Source: Steroidobacter gossypii
Lineage (GTDB): Bacteria; Pseudomonadota; Gammaproteobacteria; Steroidobacterales; Steroidobacteraceae
Assembly: GCF_016801985.1 (NCBI RefSeq)
Contig: NZ_JAEVLS010000002.1
Location: 1,426,001-1,490,000 of the forward strand
Direction: 5' to 3'
Length of the DNA stretch: 64,000 nucleotides
Shown: one piece after another, positions 19,665 to 28,287 of the stretch
Position numbering within the stretch: the stretch's first letter is position 1
Layout of the letters: each line of letters begins with the position of its first letter
Program-made: the position numbers and the translations under genes
The notes under the pieces: model-generated
The model's input: only the letters and a program-made list of their open reading frames with translations
What the model was told of the DNA's origin: nothing
Database searches by the model: none

Positions 19665-21160
19665 TGAAACACCGAAGATTCGGCTGCTGGATCAATCATC
19701 TTGTTGGCATCGGCAAGGTCTTTCACCTCGAAATGCAGGTGCGTCTTCTCACAGGTGATGTTACCCGTTCTTCCCACGTATCCCGCAACGGAGGCCCGCG
19801 AGATTCGGCCCTCTGGAATCGAAGACGACAGATGCGCATAGATGAAGTAACGCCGGGAGTTCTTCAGGAACAACTTGGTTGTCACGCCCCAGCCAGTCAC
19901 CTGGCCATTTCTCCGCTGCGTGTACGGTTTCGCGAGGCCATCCCACACGGCATAGACCGGAGTACCGACCTCGACCGGAGTCAGCGGAGACGTACCGAGG
20001 TCAACCCCGTCGTGCGCCTTCTTCCCGCCATTTCTCACCCAGCCGAAGCGCCCGTCCGCGGTGCACCCGTTCTTCTTGTTGATGTACGCGTTGGCCAGCG
20101 GATTGTAGTAGTCGAGATTGCTCCATCCTGTCGTGGTGAGTTGCGCGGCCAGCTCGATGAGCGCCCGGTATTCATCGATCACCCAGCCCTCATCGTCCTC
20201 ATAATCGGGAACGCCTTCGTCGAAGACACCGCCGTACACGATCACGTCCAGAACATCGCCGATCAGGATTTCCAGTGCCGACTCGAGATCGCTGCCGGGC
20301 GTGATGGTCTCGTTACCGATCACCACATTACGCAGCAGCGAGGCCACCTCCATAGCCCTGCGGTCGAAGACCGAGTAGTCGGGCCGGGACGACCCGGTGA
20401 CGTTCCAAATGCCCCACCAGTGCCACACGTTCTGCGTGGCATCAGTGTTGTTGGGATCGGCGAACGGGTCGTCAATATTTCCGAAGCGATACTCGCACGT
20501 GTCATACAGGGCGCAGAGCGCCGCGTGATAAGGCGGATAGGGCTTCAGAATGTAGCCGATGTAGGTGGCGTATTTGCCCGGGCTCGATGGGATCTGAGGC
20601 GCATTGTCCCTGAAATGATTCGCGTTGGTGAGCCAGCCGTAGAGCTCCGTGAAGAATTTCTGGGCGGCCGCATCGATGATCCTCACCATGGTCGGTCCCT
20701 GCCCCCTTACCTGGGATGCATACACGATCTGATCGCGCAAGGTGCTGGGGAAGATACCTGACAGGGCGCTGAGATTGCGCAGTCCGAGATCCATGTAGCC
20801 ATCCATGTTGAAATCGACGACCGCAACAAAGGCGGGCGCCGGCAGCATCGGCCATTGGCCGGTCGGAGGAGCGCTCGTGCTGACGACGAATCCGCCGCTG
20901 GCGGTTTGCGTCAACAGCGTGTTGGGTACGTCGCGACGCGACAGCGGGATGGGGATGCTCAGCTCATCCATCGGTATGAGCGTGATTTCCGGCTCCCATT
21001 TCAGATAGAGATCTGTGCGGCCGTCGGCATTGGCATCGCCGTAGTATGCGACGTAGTGCTCATCGAAGCCGGCGCCCTGCGCGGGCGCCACGATGAGCAT
21101 CAAGGCCGCGGCCCACCCAAGCCATAGCCGGTTCTTCAAAAGAATCAGCATGCGAATCAT
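19646..21160 (-). CDS. Exported M23-family metallopeptidase with Ca-binding-like repeats
   Basis: 504 residues with a signal peptide (LWLGWAAALMLIVAPAQGA). The N-terminal third holds two DxNxDGxxD loops (GDANADGRTDLYLKW and DFNMDGYMDLGLRN) of the FG-GAP/VCBS or dockerin-like kind. A middle region of unknown fold follows. The C-terminal 130 residues form an M23 (LytM) domain with HDGVDLG and THLHFEV zinc-ligand motifs and the intermediate YAHLS. M23 enzymes cleave peptide cross-links in peptidoglycan. All visible ligands are present, so it is probably active. It is the head of, or internal to, a cluster of small secreted proteins. Confidence 0.88.
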   Translation of the reverse strand: MIRMLILLKNRLWLGWAAALMLIVAPAQGAGFDEHYVAYYGDANADGRTDLYLKWEPEITLIPMDELSIPIPLSRRDVPNTLLTQTASGGFVVSTSAPPTGQWPMLPAPAFVAVVDFNMDGYMDLGLRNLSALSGIFPSTLRDQIVYASQVRGQGPTMVRIIDAAAQKFFTELYGWLTNANHFRDNAPQIPSSPGKYATYIGYILKPYPPYHAALCALYDTCEYRFGNIDDPFADPNNTDATQNVWHWWGIWNVTGSSRPDYSVFDRRAMEVASLLRNVVIGNETITPGSDLESALEILIGDVLDVIVYGGVFDEGVPDYEDDEGWVIDEYRALIELAAQLTTTGWSNLDYYNPLANAYINKKNGCTADGRFGWVRNGGKKAHDGVDLGTSPLTPVEVGTPVYAVWDGLAKPYTQRRNGQVTGWGVTTKLFLKNSRRYFIYAHLSSSIPEGRISRASVAGYVGRTGNITCEKTHLHFEVKDLADANKMIDPAAESSVFQWLVEP

Positions 21161-21183
21161 TCGACACTCCCTATCGATTTCCG

Positions 21184-21507
21184 TCAGTCCTGATCTGACG
21201 CCTCTTGGCGCTGATCACAGCGCCCGTGATCCGTTAGCGAGGCATCGCTTGTATCGGGTGGATTGAACTGGGCGTAGCCAGCCGTGGGGCCAGCAGCCAT
21301 TTCTGTGACGAGTTGCGGCTGGAACGTTTCATCGATGCGTCGCGCTTGGACGCAATCAGTCTTTGACTCGTTATCCGTTGTGGAGCTGCGAGCGACTGTC
21401 TTCGCTTTGGACGTCGATGGGCCGTGTTCCCAGGAATTGAACCCGTAGAGGGCGGCTGCGGCGACGACCAACGCGCCGATCAAGATTAGCTTTCTTGCGT
21501 TTGTCAT
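21184..21507 (-). CDS. Small membrane-anchored protein
   Basis: 107 residues. One N-terminal hydrophobic helix (LILIGALVVAAAALYGF) acts as an uncleaved signal anchor, followed by a polar, Ser/Thr/Asp-rich tail predicted to be periplasmic and largely disordered. It lies between the M23 gene and the fourth small secreted paralogue on the same strand with 10-25 nt gaps, so it is probably in the same operon. No family recognised. Confidence 0.6.
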   Translation of the reverse strand: MTNARKLILIGALVVAAAALYGFNSWEHGPSTSKAKTVARSSTTDNESKTDCVQARRIDETFQPQLVTEMAAGPTAGYAQFNPPDTSDASLTDHGRCDQRQEASDQD

Positions 21508-21518
21508 CGGCTGATCGG

Positions 21519-21875
21519 CTATTCGCGGACCAGCATGTATTCCACTCTGTCCGGTGTGGCGCTCGCGTCATCCCACCGGAAGCGAACCACTGCTCCAGTT
21601 GTCTGCGCCATGAGCGCGGCAGCCAACATGTGCTTGCGGCTTTCGACTTCGATCGCCGTACTTGCGAGCGTCAGATAGTGTCGGTTGGGAGGGCTGTTGG
21701 TGCCGCCATTCCCCAGCGGCGGGGCGTCGCCACTCAGGACCTGCAGAAACAGGGAGATCTGCGTCTCGCCGGTCTCAATCTCGATGATCTGCGCCTCCGT
21801 GTATCTGATGGTGGCGTGAGCGCTGCCAAAACAAAGCAGCCCGGCCGCGACGAATCCCTTCGCAAACTTCTTCAT
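21519..21875 (-). CDS. Small secreted protein, paralogue 4 of 4
   Basis: 118 residues from ATG 21875, which has AAGGAGGGAAG directly upstream; an upstream ATG at 21896 lies before that site and is unlikely. The signal peptide is KKFAKGFVAAGLLCFGSAHA. The mature part keeps the family plan (strand, HYLTL, a KHMLAAALMAQTTGAVVRF helix-strand, VEYMLVRE end) but lacks the paired Cys of the other three copies. It is the first gene of the minus-strand cluster 17.6-21.9 kb. Confidence 0.72.
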   Translation of the reverse strand: MKKFAKGFVAAGLLCFGSAHATIRYTEAQIIEIETGETQISLFLQVLSGDAPPLGNGGTNSPPNRHYLTLASTAIEVESRKHMLAAALMAQTTGAVVRFRWDDASATPDRVEYMLVRE

Positions 21876-22309
21876 GTGCTTCCCTCCTTGGTACAAAGCA
21901 CCGTCGGCTTTCGTTCTGATTGAGTTTTGAATCGCTCGTGAGTTTCTGTCAACAGATTTCGCGCGAGCAGAAAGCGAATTCAGGGTTTCACCGAATGGGA
22001 TGATAGCCTCGACGCCGCAGCATCGACGACAAGAATCTCACCCTGGAGCGAGTCGTTGAATGCTCACATATATTCCTAAATGTGATGAGCGTCAGGCGCT
22101 CACTTGAACCAAGTGGTTTTGCGGCGAATCGACTTTCATCGATGTTGGTATTCGGATCTTCAGAGTCGTGCTCCGCGGCTTCCTGAGGAGCACGTCATAC
22201 CGCATCACTCGCTGACATCCAGGACTCGCAATCGCCTTGCGTCTTCGGCAAGAGGCTTCACCTCGCCCTGATGGATCTGCTGGTTGCCGAGCGCCAGGAT
22301 CTTCGTTGG
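21876..22309. other. Intergenic region
   Basis: About 430 bases between the small secreted cluster and the aldehyde dehydrogenase gene; it should contain the promoter of the former. I see no gene, RNA or strong hairpin in it. Confidence 0.3.
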
Positions 22310-23749
22310 TCAGGGTTCAACAGGCATGAACCAGCCCATCACCGCCTTGGTCTCCAAAAACTCGATGAACCCTTCCCGTCCCCACTCGCGACCATTGCCG
22401 GACTGCTTGTAGCCACCGAACGGCGCGAACAGGTCGCGTGCGGCGCCGTTCACGTGGATCATGCCGGTGCGCATCTTTGAGGCTACGCGGCGTGCGTTGT
22501 CGAGGTTGCCGGAGTGAACGTGGCCGGAAAGGCCGTACACAGAGTCGTTGCAGATACGGATGGCGTCTTCTTCGTCGTTGTATGGAATGAGCACCATCAC
22601 AGGCCCGAAGATCTCTTCGCGAGCGATGGTCATGTTGTTGTTCACGCCCGCGAAGATGGTTGGCTTCACGAAGTAGCCCTTGATGATGCGCTCGGGCCGC
22701 CCGACACCACCGGTGACGACTCGCGCGCCTTCCTCGATGCCTTTCGCAATCAGGGCCTGCACGCGAACGAACTGCAGTTTGTTCGCAAGAGGACCGATCG
22801 TCACACCCGGGGCTTTCGGATCGCCAACGACGAGTTGTTCGGCAGCCTTCCGAGCGATCTCGACGGCTTCGTCGTATCGCTTCGCCGGCACCAGCATGCG
22901 TGAGGGCGCGTTACAGGACTGACCGCTGTTGGTCATCATCCAGTTCACGCCATGCGCCACGGACGATGCGAGGTCGGCGTCCTCCAGAATGATGTTCGCG
23001 GACTTGCCGCCGAGCTCCTGAGACACGCGCTTGACGGTATCGGCTGCGGCCTTGGCGACGAGCACACCGGCGCGAGTCGAGCCCGTGAAGGACATCATGT
23101 CGATGTCAGGATGACGCGACATGGCCTCGCCCACGCCAGAACCATCGCCATCCACGAGATTGAAGACACCCTTCGGCACGCCCGCCTCCGCCAGAATCTC
23201 AGCGAAGATGTGGGCCGTGACGGGCGCAACCTCGCTCGGCTTCAAGACGACGGTACAACCTACCGCAAGTGCCGGCGCCACCTTGCAGCTGATCTGATTC
23301 AGCGGCCAGTTCCAGGGCGTGATCAAACCACACACGCCGATGGGCTCACGCAGGATCTGCGTCGTGCCGAGGCGCTCCTCGAACTCGAAGTCCTTGAGAA
23401 TGGTCAGCGCCGTCGACAGGTGACGAAAGCCGCTGCCCGCCTGCGCCTGCACCGCCAACTGCATGGGCGCGCCCATCTCATCCGACACCGCACGCGCCAG
23501 CCGCTCGATGTTCGCCTCGTACACCTTGGCGATGCGCTCGAACAGCGCAATGCGCTCTTCCCGGCTGGTCTGCGAATACGTCTCGAAGGCAGCGCGCGCC
23601 GCGCGGACCGCGGCGTCGACGTCATCGGCCGTTCCCAACAGGATCTTCCCGATCGGCTCCTCGGTCGCAGGGTTGATGACCAGCGATTCCTTGCGGCCGG
23701 CCGGAGTCACCCACTCGCCATTGATGAAGAAGCGCCTGCAGTCGTACAT
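22310..23749 (-). CDS. NAD(P)-dependent aldehyde dehydrogenase
   Basis: 479 residues from ATG 23749 (MYDCRRFFINGEW), behind GGGGG; an earlier ATG at 23770 adds seven odd residues. Full-length ALDH superfamily: TPWNWPL with the catalytic Asn, FTGSTRAG for the cofactor, QELGGKSA with the general-base Glu, SGQSCNAPSRM with the nucleophile Cys, and EEIFGPV. The substrate cannot be read from the sequence. It lies near, but points away from, the 2-keto-3-deoxygalactonate genes, so a role in sugar-acid breakdown is possible but not shown. Confidence 0.93.
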   Translation of the reverse strand: MYDCRRFFINGEWVTPAGRKESLVINPATEEPIGKILLGTADDVDAAVRAARAAFETYSQTSREERIALFERIAKVYEANIERLARAVSDEMGAPMQLAVQAQAGSGFRHLSTALTILKDFEFEERLGTTQILREPIGVCGLITPWNWPLNQISCKVAPALAVGCTVVLKPSEVAPVTAHIFAEILAEAGVPKGVFNLVDGDGSGVGEAMSRHPDIDMMSFTGSTRAGVLVAKAAADTVKRVSQELGGKSANIILEDADLASSVAHGVNWMMTNSGQSCNAPSRMLVPAKRYDEAVEIARKAAEQLVVGDPKAPGVTIGPLANKLQFVRVQALIAKGIEEGARVVTGGVGRPERIIKGYFVKPTIFAGVNNNMTIAREEIFGPVMVLIPYNDEEDAIRICNDSVYGLSGHVHSGNLDNARRVASKMRTGMIHVNGAARDLFAPFGGYKQSGNGREWGREGFIEFLETKAVMGWFMPVEP

Positions 23750-23894
23750 GGAACCCCCAATGAAGAGCACTCACTCGCGACAGCGCAAGTGAGCTTCTTA
23801 AAGGATTCAAGTACACCACAGCACTGTCCCCGGCCGTGATGACATCGGCGCTCGGAGCGTTGCAGATGGAACACCGCCGGCGTCTGGGACTTCA

Positions 23895-24330
23895 TGGTGA
23901 CATCGATGAGGTACGCCGCCCGTACTCGTCGTAGCGACCGATGCGGTTCGCCCGTTCGACGTTTTGTCCCGCAGTCGAGGCGCAGGTCGCGCTGTTTCGA
24001 GTTTCGGCGAGCTAAGTAGTCAGCTGCAACGCAATGAAGACGTCAAGCTCGTTGTCGCGATACATGCGCAGCGGTTCATCGGTCAGGTGATTCACCTGGC
24101 ACCGCAACTGCACTCCGGAGCGCAGCTGATATCAAATGTTCAGATCCAGCACCGATTCGGATTCCAGAGCCTGCAGGTCCGCCCCGTTCTACCCGTATGA
24201 CCGTGAACCGGCTATGGCGCTTGTAACCCAACCCCGCCTCGATCGAGCCCTAGCTGTACCACAGATCGAACACCGCGGTGTTCCGCAGACCCTACAGATC
24301 CGCACCCAAGTAGTAACCGCGCGGCAGCTC
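23895..24330 (-). pseudogene. TonB-dependent receptor C-terminal remnant
   Basis: On the minus strand the pieces ELPRGYYLGADL, GLRNTAVFDLWY, GSIEAGLGYKRHSRFTVI, VLDLNI, YQLRSGVQLRCQVNHLTDEP and RMYRDNE follow each other. The characteristic IGRYDEYGRR appears just before the end at about 23900. This is the barrel end of a TonB-dependent receptor, but it is broken by at least three in-frame stops (two TAG, one TGA) and frame changes. Nothing of the plug domain is left. It probably belonged to a sugar-uptake set with the neighbouring catabolic genes. Confidence 0.75.
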
Positions 24331-24518
24331 CGCCCGTGCCGTGAAGGCGACCGCGCAGAGCAAGACTCCCCAGCGTATGCCAGCGCGAATCGTCCTTTCC
24401 CTTGCATGGCATTCCGCTGTCAAACTGCACCGTGTCCAGGCGCCCGAGACGATTTTCGATCCCGGGCTTTACGTCGGAGAATATTAATCATATAAAAGGC
24501 CATCATGGAATCCCGTGC

Positions 24519-25457
24519 ATGATCGACACTGCAACCCACATCGCCGGCGACTGGGGCACGACCCACCTGCGGCTGCATCTATGCCATGGCGCGACCGTGC
24601 TCGATAAGGTCGAGGGCGCCGGCATCGGCGCGCTGACCACGAGCCCCGAGACCACGTTGTTTGACGCCGTTGCTCCCTGGGCCCGCGAGCATGGCGCCCT
24701 TCCCATCTGGCTTGCCGGCATGGTCGGATCCCGCAATGGCTGGCGCGAAGTGCCGTACGCATCCTGCCCGGCCGGGGTGACTGAGCTCCACCAGGCAATG
24801 TTGCGCTTCAACGCGCGGGGCCACGATATCGCGATCGGCGCCGGCGTGTCCTGCACGAATCCGCAAGGCGCGCCCGATGTGATGCGCGGTGAGGAAACGC
24901 AGATCTTAGGCGCGATCGCCACGCACCCCGAGTTCGGCCGCGGCAGAAACATCATTGCCCTGCCCGGCACCCACACCAAGTGGGCGCTAGTACAAGACGG
25001 CAAATTGCAGTCTTTCCAAACGAGCTTGTCGGGCGAGCTGTACGCACTGCTTCGAGATCGTAGCACCTTGCTGAAAGCCTCCTCGGTCGCCGAAATGAAC
25101 GACGACGCGGAGCGCCGCGGCTTTGAGGCGGGACTGCAACGTAGCCGCGAGCTGCGAACGGTTCCCTTGAGTCATCTGTTGTTTGAAGTGCGTTCCCGCC
25201 AGCTCATTTTAGGAATGACGCATGCCGAAGCGTCGGCGTTTCTGTCCGGGCTCATCATCGGTCAGGACGTGCTCGGCGCACTGCCCTTGTTTGATGGCAC
25301 GTTGCGCGCTGTCCCGGCGGTGCCGATCATCGGCGCGCCGAAGCTTGCCGCCTTCTACAGCGCGGCGCTGGCGGCCCATGGTATCCAGTCGCTGTCGCTG
25401 GATGCGACCGAGCTGACGGTTGCCGGTCTCAATGCCCTTGCCCATTCGACGGAGTAA
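24519..25457 (+). CDS. dgoK: 2-dehydro-3-deoxygalactonokinase
   Basis: 312 residues from ATG 24519, where homology begins with HIAGDWGTTHLRL, the phosphate-1 loop of the DgoK family. Other family marks are WLAGMVGSRNGW, VMRGEETQILGA and LPGTHTKWA. It phosphorylates 2-keto-3-deoxy-D-galactonate at O6. The aldolase that cleaves the product starts 6 bases after its stop, followed by a FadR-type regulator: the D-galactonate (De Ley-Doudoroff) arrangement. No galactonate dehydratase or transporter is in the window. An in-frame upstream start at 24402 is unlikely since it would add 39 unconserved residues. Confidence 0.92.
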   Translation: MIDTATHIAGDWGTTHLRLHLCHGATVLDKVEGAGIGALTTSPETTLFDAVAPWAREHGALPIWLAGMVGSRNGWREVPYASCPAGVTELHQAMLRFNARGHDIAIGAGVSCTNPQGAPDVMRGEETQILGAIATHPEFGRGRNIIALPGTHTKWALVQDGKLQSFQTSLSGELYALLRDRSTLLKASSVAEMNDDAERRGFEAGLQRSRELRTVPLSHLLFEVRSRQLILGMTHAEASAFLSGLIIGQDVLGALPLFDGTLRAVPAVPIIGAPKLAAFYSAALAAHGIQSLSLDATELTVAGLNALAHSTE

Positions 25458-25462
25458 GCCTC

Positions 25463-26092
25463 GTGCCTTCGATCAATGATTTGCCGCCTCTGATCGCGAT
25501 CCTCCGTGGCATCCGTCCCGATGAAATCCTGGAGGTCGCTTCAGCGCTCGTGGACGCGGGCATCTACGGCATTGAAGTGCCGCTGAACTCACCCGAGCCA
25601 TTGATGAGCATCCGCCGCTTGACCGAGCGGTATGGGGAGCAATGCCTGTGCGGCGCCGGCACGGTGCTGAAGCCCGCGCAGGTCGATGCCGTGGCGCAGG
25701 CCGGCGGCAAACTCATCGTCACACCGAACGTGAGTCACGCCGTGATCGCCCGAGCCGCCGAATTGGGTCTGGTCTCGGTGCCGGGATTTGCGACCGCCAC
25801 CGAAGCGTTCGAGGCGATCGATGCCGGCGCGACCGCATTGAAGCTGTTCCCCGCCTCCACCTATGGCGTGCAGCACTTGAAAGCGCTGCGGGCCGTGCTG
25901 CCGCCCATCAAAATATTCGCGGTCGGTGGCGTCGGCGCCAAGACGTTGGCCGAATGGAAAGACGCAGGCATCGACGGCGTCGGTTTCGCCTCGGATCTCT
26001 ATGCGCCGGGTCGGCCCGCCGCCGATGTGGGCGCACGCGCCGCGGCCATCGTGAGCGCCTGGCGCGAGACGCGGGGCTCCATCAGCGTCTGA
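25463..26092 (+). CDS. dgoA: 2-dehydro-3-deoxy-6-phosphogalactonate aldolase
   Basis: 209 residues, class I KDPG/KDPGal aldolase TIM barrel. GIEVPLNSP carries the catalytic Glu, and ALKLFPAS carries the Schiff-base Lys; CGAGTVL and VGGVGAKTL phosphate-binding loops are also present. Start is GTG at 25463 with GGAG upstream. It cleaves KDPGal to pyruvate and glyceraldehyde-3-phosphate, directly downstream of the kinase that makes KDPGal. The IEVPLNSP form and operon context favour the galactonate enzyme over the gluconate one. Confidence 0.92.
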   Translation: MPSINDLPPLIAILRGIRPDEILEVASALVDAGIYGIEVPLNSPEPLMSIRRLTERYGEQCLCGAGTVLKPAQVDAVAQAGGKLIVTPNVSHAVIARAAELGLVSVPGFATATEAFEAIDAGATALKLFPASTYGVQHLKALRAVLPPIKIFAVGGVGAKTLAEWKDAGIDGVGFASDLYAPGRPAADVGARAAAIVSAWRETRGSISV

Positions 26093-26141
26093 GCATGCTA
26101 TGTTGCTCGTTGTCACGGCCTAAAGTTTTGAACCAGGCAGC

Positions 26142-26939
26142 ATGCGCAGACCCAGCGGACAAAACCTGACCTACGCCATCGTCGAAGAACTGGGGCACGC
26201 CGTTGTCACCCAGGCCTATGGCGATGCTGTGCCGTTTCCGATCGAAGCGGAGCTGTGCAAGCAGTTTGGCGCCAGCCGAACGGTGTTGCGCGAGGCGGTG
26301 AAGATGCTGACCGCCAAGGGGCTGCTCAGCGCTCGTCCGCGGCAGGGCACCTGGGTGGAGCCGGAGAAGAATTGGAATCTGCTCGATCCGGATGTGCTTC
26401 GCTGGCTCTTGGAGCGGAAGTTCTCGCTGGATCTGCTCGCCGAGTTCACCGAAGTGCGCTTCGCCATCGAACCGTCGGCGGCCGCGCTCGCCGCCCGCAG
26501 CGCGACGCCTGAAGGCCTTGCCCGAATCCATCGTGCGATCGAGCGGATGAAGCTTGCGAGTCAAGGGGAAGACGACCCGCTCGAATCGGATATCGCATTT
26601 CATGTGGCCGTGTTGCACGCCACCGGCAATCGTTTCTACGCGCAGCTCGAAGATGTGATCAACGCCGCCCTGCGCATCTCCATTCGCCTCACCAACTCGG
26701 TCAAAGGCGTGCCGCAGGCGGACGTTGCCCTTCACAAGAAAGTGTTGGATGCGATTGAAGCCGGCGATGCGAAGAAGGCACGGTCGATCATGGAAGATAT
26801 CGTCACCGAGGTGCTCGATTTGATCCAGACCGCGCGACGCAAGAACAATAAGGCCGCCGCATCGCGCGGCGCCACCACTGCTGCGCCTCGCGCCGCTTCC
26901 GGCAGTCGCAACGGCAGCGCTCGCCGCCGGGCGAGCTGA
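26142..26939 (+). CDS. GntR-family (FadR subfamily) transcriptional regulator
   Basis: 265 residues. The N-terminal winged helix (LCKQFGASRTVLREAVKMLTAKGL, RPRQGTWV) and the helical FCD ligand-binding domain (RFAIEPSAAALAARS; HVAVLHATGN with metal-type His) are complete. The C-terminal 35 residues are a basic, Ala/Ser/Arg-rich tail that is not part of the usual fold. It is 50 nt downstream of the KDPGal aldolase and probably controls that operon in the manner of DgoR, responding to galactonate or a related acid. Confidence 0.9.
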   Translation: MRRPSGQNLTYAIVEELGHAVVTQAYGDAVPFPIEAELCKQFGASRTVLREAVKMLTAKGLLSARPRQGTWVEPEKNWNLLDPDVLRWLLERKFSLDLLAEFTEVRFAIEPSAAALAARSATPEGLARIHRAIERMKLASQGEDDPLESDIAFHVAVLHATGNRFYAQLEDVINAALRISIRLTNSVKGVPQADVALHKKVLDAIEAGDAKKARSIMEDIVTEVLDLIQTARRKNNKAAASRGATTAAPRAASGSRNGSARRRAS

Positions 26940-27119
26940 GCTCAGCGCTCGTCGATACCGCCCGGGCCGCGCTGTGGCCTCGGTCAGCCCAGCAAGCCAA
27001 CGCTCGCATCTCGCATCGACGCTGTCGCTCGTGCCGGCTGCCAGCGATCGGTTGCGTTCCTCCTGGGGTTCTGCCGCCCGATCCAGGTCTACGTCGCCGC
27101 GTGCATTCGAAAGGTCGAT
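26940..27119. other. Short intergenic region
   Basis: 180 bases between convergent genes; no obvious gene or strong terminator hairpin with a T-run was seen. Confidence 0.25.
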
Positions 27120-27554
27120 TCAGCCCGCGAGTTGAACGAGATGTTCGGCAGATGCTCCGTTGACTCCAGTCGGCCGAATTGCTTGATCAAATGTCACAAA
27201 TCTGCCATTGTTCCTGACGGCCAGCGCCAGGAGATATCGATCAGTGATCTGCTTCGGTGCGAGCAACTCGGAATGTTTGAAGATCTCGGTATCGGCGAGG
27301 GTGACATCATCAGGCCAGAAGCGATGATGCTCTGCTGACTTGGCGCTCGCGAGGCGCTGCAAGATTGCAGCTATCGGTAAGGGATTCGGATATCCAGCAC
27401 TGGCCATGATGCGAGCGGTGCCGTTCTCAGTGATAGGACAGGATGCCCAGCCATGTTCGATGTGGGTGGAGAACCAGCTGGTGGCGCTGGAATGGCCAAT
27501 GTAATCTCTATCGAGCAGCGCAATCAGTACATTGATGTCGAACAGCGTCCGCAT
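27120..27554 (-). CDS. PIN-domain toxin (VapC family)
   Basis: 144 residues. PIN acidic residues are visible: D6 in LFDINVLIALLD, E43 in ITENG, and D in QITDRYLLALA with a later TFDQAI. VapC toxins are Mg2+-dependent RNases that usually cut tRNA or rRNA. The gene follows the antitoxin with no gap (TGA directly followed by ATG), typical of type II toxin-antitoxin pairs. Both genes are intact. Confidence 0.9.
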   Translation of the reverse strand: MRTLFDINVLIALLDRDYIGHSSATSWFSTHIEHGWASCPITENGTARIMASAGYPNPLPIAAILQRLASAKSAEHHRFWPDDVTLADTEIFKHSELLAPKQITDRYLLALAVRNNGRFVTFDQAIRPTGVNGASAEHLVQLAG

Positions 27555-27788
27555 TCAGTAGACGTCCTGTTCACGGAGCCGATCGATTTGGTCATTTGTG
27601 ACCACACCACCACGACTTTCGAACGGCACGAAGCCGCCGACTCCAGTACTCGTGGGCGTGGTGGATGTCCGAGTCAGCGCACGACGAGCCAATTCAGATA
27701 ACACGGCCCCCGCTGTGCGGTCCGATTGTCGCGCGAGGCTTTTGGCAGCCTCCAGCACGTCGTCATCAATGTCCAGTGTGGTACGCAT
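27555..27788 (-). CDS. Ribbon-helix-helix antitoxin (VapB-like)
   Basis: 77 residues. The N-terminus RTTLDIDDDVLEAAKSLAR is a ribbon-helix-helix DNA-binding domain. The C-terminal GGFVPFESRGGVVTNDQIDRL is the toxin-binding arm seen in antitoxins that pair with PIN toxins. It is immediately upstream of the PIN gene and presumably represses its own promoter. Confidence 0.88.
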   Translation of the reverse strand: MRTTLDIDDDVLEAAKSLARQSDRTAGAVLSELARRALTRTSTTPTSTGVGGFVPFESRGGVVTNDQIDRLREQDVY

Positions 27789-28287
27789 GATCGGATTTTA
27801 TGCATCTGATGCACCTGCATCAAATGCGGAGCGTGGCGGTAAGTCCTTGCATCTTCAGGTTCCGCCGTTCGGCCAGATGGGTGCGCCAGAGGCGCGACGA
27901 GTGCTTCTGCGTGTGCGTGCTCCGATCCTGATAGCCGTCAAGCGCGGCCATCGCCCGTCGCCGTCCTGCCGGACACCGCCTCAGCACGGCAAATGCCGGG
28001 ACCTCTTCGCGCCGGGCCCGTACCCGGTGGGCCAGCCCATGCTGCAGGCTGCGTCCATCATTCGGGACAGAGATCTGATGGGTGCGAGTGCGCGTGACGA
28101 AGGCGGCGGCGTCGCGGAACTGGCGTCATTTGGAACGAACCCAATACGCGAACAATCCCCAACATGCTGCGACCCAAGGGGAAACGGTCGACGTGATGAG
28201 CAGAAGAGCGCCGAGACTGACCTGCTCAGCATGAGTCATTGCATCTCGCATCGCCTCCGTCGCTCGAGGCAAGCACTTCCTCGCGAG
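27789..28287. other. Intergenic region with a possible micro-gene
   Basis: About 500 bases. Apart from the small reading frame listed separately (28126-28239), both strands show only fragmentary frames with no recognised domain. Confidence 0.3.
28126..28239 (-). CDS. Possible 37-residue single-span membrane peptide
   Basis: A frame from ATG 28239 to TGA 28126 encodes a short polar N-terminus (MTHAEQ), then a hydrophobic segment (LGALLLITSTV, VAACWGLFAYW) ending in VRSK, a good positive-inside anchor. A GAG lies five bases upstream of the start. It is too short for confident prediction and no family is recognised. It sits downstream of the DNA polymerase II gene on the same strand. Confidence 0.35.
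   Translation of the reverse strand: MTHAEQVSLGALLLITSTVSPWVAACWGLFAYWVRSK

Noticed and set aside
19640-20761. Plus-strand frame of 373 residues opposite the M23 gene
   Set aside because: The minus-strand frame has a signal peptide and peptidase motifs; the antisense frame has none.
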